Shown here piece after piece: positions 57,863 to 64,000 of a stretch of DNA of 64,000 nucleotides (position 1 is its first letter; every line of letters starts with the position of its first letter). The position numbers were made by a program, and so were the translations under genes. Origin of the DNA: Azolla pinnata. Its lineage: Eukaryota > Streptophyta > Polypodiopsida > Salviniales > Salviniaceae. The notes below the pieces were generated by a model that saw only the letters and a list, made by a program, of their open reading frames with translations, did not search any database and was not told where the DNA came from. Where the stretch lies: positions 1 through 64,000 of the forward strand of contig JBBBWG010022111.1 of assembly GCA_037176905.1 (NCBI GenBank). Reading direction: 5' to 3'.

Positions 57863-60216
57863 GAAAGCGAGTATCCCTCGATTGGAGCAAATGCCTGTCA
57901 ACATTAAAATCCTTCAGATTGTGCTATCCAAACACATGTATTTTATTGACCGTATATACATTCATGAGATTGGAATCCACTAAAGCCAAGATTTACTGCT
58001 GACAATCAGAAAGGAAAATAACCTGCAAGATTGATGGCATAATCAGGGGGAAATATCTAAATAAAACTCTTGGGGAATGTTAACGCTTGGGCTTTTCCTT
58101 CTTGATCTTTAGCTTGTAAAGAAGGTCTGAAACAAGTCTGAACACGTGCAACTCTGTACCATTTCCCCCCTGTTTCTTACTCTCTGTACCTTCTTTTGAG
58201 GGGAACGGAGAGATGAAATGAAGCAAGGCTGTATATAAAGAAGAGAAGAGGAGTTGAAATTTTGATTCTAAATGTATGACAGATGGTTGTGTTGTATTAT
58301 TGGTCTGTCACAGAATGAGATCATTCAGACAAGAGCATCTGCACCAACCACCTCCATACTAAAAAGAATGGAAACAGAAAATGCTTGTTTTCCATCCTAT
58401 GGTACTGATCCATTTTCATCAGAGAGTTGGTGGCAACAACCACAACTTCAACATCTGCCACATTTCGAGCAATGCTTTGATCTCCGACAGTTTTTTTTGT
58501 AAGCTTGATGCCCACAAGTTTTAAAATTTACCATTTGATGCCTATTATTGAATTGATTAATCCAACCATACAACTAATCAATTGTCGTCAATTGATTAGT
58601 AACCAGATGATATGATTGGCAATGGAAGCTAGAAAAAAACTGAGCGTAAAATCGAGGGAGAATTTGTAATCGATAAAAAACCTTGCTCGAAGATCAATTA
58701 CAAGGAAAAATGCATGAGAGTTTAGGGTTTGATTGTTTAGCTGTTTGATTATTTGATTTGTTAATTAATTGATTTGCCAAACCGTAGTTTTTAGAAATCG
58801 TCGACGTCAAATACTATCTCGGGACAAATTAGGTGTGTTTCCGTAAATTTCCCTATAAATGTAAACATAATTAATTACCTAACTAATCGATTGCTTAGCT
58901 AATTAAGCTAATTAATTATAAAATTCATCGCAAATAATGTTAAATCCTATTTGATCCGAGAAGATATCCATGTGACTCATAATCAATCATGAAAGTGATC
59001 CATTTGACTACAAGAGCTTGGTGTGCAAGATGGGGCCCAATGACCAATATTTGTCTATTGTATGACTTCCATGAGATCAGAGACTCGTATCAAGGCTGTT
59101 TGTAGGTAGCGAAGATGAGACATAGAAAGCGGAATCTCCGATATTGAAACGGTCAAATACGAATTGTTTTCTGGTCATATTTGTCGGAACCTGCACGTGA
59201 TCTAAAGAAAAATATCCGGAGACAGAGACAAAGCGATCATGCTCTCTTGACTTCAAGGTCATCCTATGGCCACCCAGATGAGCGACAAAACCGGGGAGAA
59301 AAAAGACTCAGGGAACGGGTATTGCTAAAGTCGGCGACCAGACTCCAATATGGGCTACAACTTCTAGGACTAGAAAATCTCTCTGATCGAATGGTTTTTG
59401 TTGACTAGGAAGTCAATAGTACTGTAACGGCGCCGGTTCGATGAACGCCGAGCTTGTACAAGCCGAATCGGAATGCTCATCGGACCTGACTCTTGGTCTT
59501 TTGAGTCAGATTGACTTTACAGCTCACTGCCTCGGTCTCTCGCAGTTCCTGTTGACTGGGGCGATCAAGAGCAGCACTGGAACGCCCAGCGCCAAACTTG
59601 ACCTTGTGGATTCTGGTCAGTTGGCTCTCGAGACGAGGCTTCGGCTTAAACATCATCATCTGTTGGAAAGTCAAGACAAGCATCGAACCCTAAACCCTGA
59701 TCCCTAAACCTTGATCCCTAAATCCTAATCCCTAAAACCTTGATCCTTAAATCCTAATCCCTAAACCTTAACCCTAAATGACTTGTTGGTTTTCAGTCAT
59801 CTGATCCCTAAACCCTAACCCTAAATGACTTGTTGGTTTTCGGTCTCGTTTGACTTACATTCTGTGTCTCATTGGTCTCGTTGACTGGAAAGTCAAACAA
59901 GAGAATCCAAGACTTGACTTTTTGCTGTTCTGGTCAATTGACTTGTTTTCTGTTAGAAAAAGAATTAAGAAAGAAAGAAGAAGAAGAAGAAGAGTTTCTC
60001 TTTCCCTGCGCTTTCTGCTCGACCACGCCATAGCCATAGCTACTCTTCTTCGTCTTTACTCCAAGGCTGCTTTGGGTTGTTCCCATTTCCGCTCTTCTGT
60101 TGCCATCTCAGCTATAGCCCGCCCTCTTTGTGGGCAAAACCTCGAGTTGCTCTCTGTTCTTGTGTGTTTGGTAGCCGTTTTTGATGAGAAGGCTCTGCTA
60201 GTGCTGCTGCTGGTGC
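57863..60216. other. Intergenic: ICME 3' flank and PTB promoter region
   Basis: The first part should be the ICME 3' untranslated region. 58520-58960 is AT-rich with repeated TTGATTA and AATTAATT motifs. A possible minus-strand terminal exon lies at 58079-58230 (see findings). 59240-59950 is rich in TTGAC. 59685-59830 holds degenerate CCCTAAA-like units with a tandem copy of AAATGACTTGTTGGTTTTC (near 59776 and 59822). Confidence 0.5.
59249..59945. promoter_or_regulatory. Cluster of W-box cores (TTGAC) upstream of the phosphate symporter
   Basis: At least eight TTGAC cores on the plus strand lie within about 700 bp, near 59249, 59400, 59513, 59549, 59599, 59850, 59880, 59913 and 59939. The last lies about 280 bp before the ATG. 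WRKY factors bind TTGAC(C/T) and are known to control phosphate transporter genes in flowering plants. The role here is inference. Confidence 0.45.
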
Positions 60217-63200
60217 ATGGAAGGAGGAAGCAGCATCCCTGTCGACCCGTCTGTAGCTTCAACCGCGATGGACCCTCGTGATCTCTTCAGAGACTGGGAC
60301 TCCACCTATCGATGGATCACCATAGCTGGAGGTTTTTTCTCCTTCCTTCTCGCTCTGGTGGCAGGAGCGAATGACATTCCCACCGCGGTGAGCTTCATTA
60401 TCATCTCTCACTCGTTGCGGTCAAGTTCACTCCCAAGGACCATACTTCCATTCTAAGATGTCACACATAGAAATTTGCTGGTTGATTCGACGGGAGAAAT
60501 ACACAGTAAAAAATCCATTGTTGCATACAGTGCATGTTTTATTTTTTTTTAAGGAGAAGAAAAACTATGATTCTGTAACCTCTCTATTGACAACAGGCTA
60601 CATAACATCTAATCTCGCATTATGTTGTGATTAATGAGAGTTCATAAAACACACGTAACGGTTTCTTATTGCATCTAATCAGGTCCCAATCTTTTCGTTG
60701 TCGTTATCATTATCGATGATATAGCGGATTTGGACTATGTTTTTCTTGTTTCTTCCACAGTTTGGTGTATCCATAGGTGCAGGAGTGATTTCGTTAAGGC
60801 AGTCTTTGATTATAGCTTTTGTGATGGAGATTCTTGGGGCGACACTACTGGGACGCCGCACTATTGATGCAATTGAATCTTGTGTAAGTAAGAAAAGGAG
60901 ATTGCCACCTACCTACCTACCTGTCTACTTACCTAATCTATCCATCTACCCATCTTGCAAATCAGCTTAAGTCATGGAGTATACTAATATTCGTAAAATA
61001 CTCATGTTACACTATGAATATAATACAAATGCAAAGTGTTTTTAAATGTACTCCACCTCTTTTTAAAAGATATTTTTAATACGTATGATAAGGGTAAATT
61101 ATGTTAATCGCTTTTTGAATTTGTTTGCCTTTAACAATTAATTTACTGGCGTTGGTTGATTTAATATTTTGATTTTATACAAGTATGACATGGTAAATTC
61201 TCTAAGGAATGATACTACAGATATTGCTCAATGAAGAAATTGTTCCATCTCGAAAGAAATTTTTTGGTACAAAATTTATTAATATAAAAGTATTACCTGC
61301 TTCTGAAATATGTAGAATACTTTGAATATGTTAAATATGTAGAATGTATGGAACATTTTGAACCTACATTTCTGAAACATAGAATGCATGTCAAACACTT
61401 AAGCATATTTGCTCAACAACTATGAGTATACTTAGCCAGCTATTTTCTCTGATATAGCAATTCAAGGAGATTCCTACTGAAGATCTTATGATGTGGGGAT
61501 TGTTAATCGCCGTGATTGCTGCAAGTATGAGAACTGTTGGATCCCTTTTCTTTAAGGTGGTTTTTACACAATTTCGGTATATTTGACTTTGTTCTCTAAT
61601 CCTTGGTTGTGGGCTGCTTTCCTCCCAGCAATCTGGCTCATGATTATGACCTATTTTGAGATTCCAGTCACTTCATCATTGTCTATCCAAGGAGCTATAA
61701 TTGGCATAGTATTGACAACTCAAGGTTGGGACTCGGTCTATTGGAGCAAGGTTAGGATTCCTTTGAGAGGCAATATCAACTAGAATATCATTTGGTATTT
61801 GTTTTATTCCCTCTTTTTTATAGGGCTGTGCATATAATTGGCGATCTCATGTTAAAGTATTTTGTTCATTAAACCCTAAACCCTAAACAGGTTCCTTTTT
61901 AAAATGTTCAACTAGTATTTTGTTTTCTGTGTAGAAAGATTCGAGGTCACTTCTACATCTTGGAGGTGTAATTTCAATCATCTTATCTTGGACTATGGCA
62001 CCATTGATCTCTCTTGTTGGCGCCATATGTTTCTTTGGCACTATAAAGTTTATGCTTCTAAGGCCCCAAGAAGCAGAAAAGAGGGCACTGCGAGCCTTGC
62101 CCTTTCTCTATGGTTTGACGGCTTTTGTGATCGTCCTGTTCATTATTTACAGGGTATATATATGTTATCAGAATTTAGGTTGGAAACATTAGCTCGTTGT
62201 GATAATACAAAGCATGACGTTGAGGCCTTTATACTGCAGTGTGCACCTGGTACAAACTTATCTTCCATGACATTCGTGAAAGCATCAATTATTTCAAGTG
62301 CTTCAGCTGCCCTGACAACCTTTCTTGCATATGTATGGTGCTTACTCTCATCATTTCTCTTGAAGAAAAATGAAACTCTGTATTAGTGTGAGGAGTTTAG
62401 CTTAAGTGCTTTGATGATACAATGTTGCCGTGTTCTTTGATGAAATCAAAGTTGACATTACACTCTGGCTATGGTTGGTCAGCTTATAGTGTTGCCATTA
62501 GCCCGGAAACGCTTCAGTGTCTTTGGCGTCCATCCATCCAATGCTCCAGTAGATATAATCGATCGTGCTGAAAAGCAAGATCCGGAAGAAGCAAATGAGG
62601 TGTCAGCAGATGAGGTTTTGAAACAGTTCAATGAGTTGCGGGTCCTTCACACTGTATATGAATGCGAGGAAGAGGAGTCTGGAAGTGAGAGCCCAGCCTC
62701 GGTGGTCAAGTGCAGCCCTGTCTGTGGTGGGCCTAGCAATATACCCTTGAAACAGCTTTTAACAACTCCGAACCACTCGTCTTTTCGAAAACTTCAACAG
62801 CAGCCCAAACATCTGTCTCTGTGCCAATATGTCATCACCGTCTTTGATAAACTTAGAACTTCTACTTTTGATCATGTAAGTGCAAATTTATAACGTGGTT
62901 CCATGGTTTTATCCTGACTTTTTTGTTTGTATAAAGTACTACCTAAGCATCGTTATTTTTGACAGGAAATTGAGTATAATCTGAACACGCGCATGCAACA
63001 TGAGATTGCTGAGAAGCATGACACAAAGATCGAATACCTATTCAGCTTCTTGCTGATTCTCTCAGGATCTGTGATTACGTAAGTACTATTAAGCATTCAG
63101 ACAAAGGTTATATTTTATGTGTGTAACACGATTTTGAGATTTCTGATTCTTCATTAGATAACAAAGAATGTGCTATTGTTTTGTACTACAGGCTTGCTCA

Positions 63201-63917
63201 TGGCTCCAATGATGTAGCTTTCATAATGGGGCCATATGGGGGCATTTTGAACATTTTCAAACGACACAGTTTAAAGTCATCAACAACAGATGGCTCCCTT
63301 TTCCCATGGCATCTAAATGTAACCAGAGATCTTGTTTCTATTTCTTTGTCTCAGCGGAGTTCCCTGATACCTCATTTCCTTAATGTATGATGATAATCTG
63401 TTTGTTAAATACGGATTTGTAGGTATGGGTACGTGTATTGGGTGGAGTTGGTGTTTGCGTAGGTTATGGAGTGTGGGGATGGAAGGTAGTACGATATTTG
63501 GGATATCGTCTTGTTTACTTAACCCCATCGAGATCATTCAGCGTGCAGCTCTGCACTTTGGTGACAGTCCTTTTAGCTATGTTGCTAAGACTCCCCATAT
63601 CCACCACGCACATACTCATAGGGGCTATTCTTGGCATTTCCATTGTAGATAATATCAAGGTAAGTCATATCATGCATATCGAGCTAATGTTGTTGCTAGC
63701 TTAGTACTTCGTTTCTTTGTCATCCACACCTAGGATGTTTGTGCAAGTGTTTTGTTCTCTAACCTAAACTGCTTACAATTTGTTTCAGAACGTGAATTGG
63801 TGGCTGATGGCGACCTTAGTAGTGATGTGGGTGCTGACGTTTGTCTCGACATGTGGAGTGACAGCTGCATTGTATGCATTTACAATTTTTTCTCCATCTG
63901 TAACAGTTGTGCAGTAA
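60217..63917 (+). CDS. PHO4-family (PTB/PiT) sodium-type phosphate symporter
   Basis: Eleven exons, 60217-60387, 60761-60883, 61458-61524, 61629-61750, 61935-62153, 62240-62332, 62483-62875, 62966-63078, 63192-63318, 63423-63659 and 63789-63917, give 597 residues ending at TAA. The protein has the two inverted PHO4 halves: GANDIPTAFGVSIGAGVISL near the N-terminus and LAHGSNDVAFIMGPYGGIL near residue 436. Each is followed later by a conserved segment (FEIPVTSSLSIQGAIIGIVL and LPISTTHILIGAILGISIV). About ten hydrophobic segments are visible, with a hydrophilic central loop encoded by exon 7 (residues about 266-396). PiT/PTB proteins import phosphate with sodium or protons. PTB proteins are known from algae and early-diverging land plants at the plasma membrane; flowering plants rely on PHT1. 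The N-terminus here has no obvious transit peptide, which argues against plastid PHT2. Confidence 0.94.
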
Positions 63918-64000
63918 GATCAATTGGCGGATTCAGTTTTGGAGGTAAGGCGTATGAGGAATTCGTCGTCATGTAAAAATCAATGTAAAAGAAGATGATG
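63918..64000. other. Phosphate symporter 3' flank, window edge
   Basis: Short sequence after the stop. No further feature can be supported. Confidence 0.6.

Noticed and set aside
1-64000. Transposons, retroelements, CRISPR, tRNA or rRNA genes
   Set aside because: I looked for terminal repeats, polymerase, integrase and transposase motifs and tRNA-like patterns by eye and saw none that could be supported; a profile search could still find degraded copies.

Overview
The window is nuclear DNA of a land plant. Every recognisable gene is eukaryotic, most are rich in introns with GT..AG borders, and the protein set is plant-specific (ALMT, PLS-type PPR, HVA22, U-box/ARM ligase, ICME). Three features point to a seed-free plant. 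One is a PHO4/PTB-type phosphate symporter. Another is a ferredoxin-dependent bilin reductase that looks like PebB/PUBS rather than HY2. The third is a PPR protein built of near-identical PLS repeats of the kind that is very abundant in ferns and lycophytes. A fern or lycophyte with a fairly compact genome fits best, but this is inference and the species cannot be named from the sequence. No intact or clearly recognisable transposon, retroelement, tRNA, rRNA or organellar insert was seen.

Layout, left to right: (1) 28-3140 (+) ALMT-like anion channel, C-terminal part incomplete. (2) 3986-6208 (-) intronless PPR protein. (3) 7401-9367 (-) a four-exon 99-residue protein of unknown function, reconstructed here. 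(4) 10596-16477 (-) retromer subunit VPS35, 22 exons. (5) 18419-31377 (-) HECT ubiquitin ligase UPL6, 26 exons plus a duplicated exon. (6) 33588-35237 (+) OPA3-like protein. (7) 36848-40287 (+) plastid bilin reductase. (8) 41570-43370 (-) COPII GTPase SAR1. (9) 44780-46667 (-) HVA22/DP1/REEP-like ER protein. (10) 47711-51058 (-) U-box/ARM ubiquitin ligase. (11) 53721-57862 (+) isoprenylcysteine methylesterase ICME. (12) 60217-63917 (+) PTB phosphate symporter. For VPS35, UPL6, OPA3, bilin reductase, SAR1, HVA22, U-box ligase, ICME and PTB, I traced every exon by hand; each model closes in one frame with a length normal for its family.

The genes are not an operon or an obvious cluster. Loose themes are endomembrane traffic (VPS35, SAR1, HVA22), ubiquitin ligation (UPL6, PUB), membrane transport (ALMT, PTB) and prenyl-protein turnover (ICME). 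UPL6/OPA3 and PUB/ICME are divergent pairs whose shared upstream regions of 2.2 and 2.7 kb hold microsatellites and minisatellites.

The most striking signal is not a gene. At least six times in 64 kb a short tandem duplication spans an exon-intron border or a whole exon: UPL6 twice, the bilin reductase twice, OPA3 and ICME. Each leaves a decoy or spare splice site or exon copy beside the real one. In UPL6 a complete 67-nt HECT exon is doubled with both splice sites kept. A second signal is an interstitial array of about 490 bp built of 6-bp CCCTAA/CCCCAA units, not the usual 7-bp plant telomere unit, next to a short TTTAGGG run of opposite orientation.
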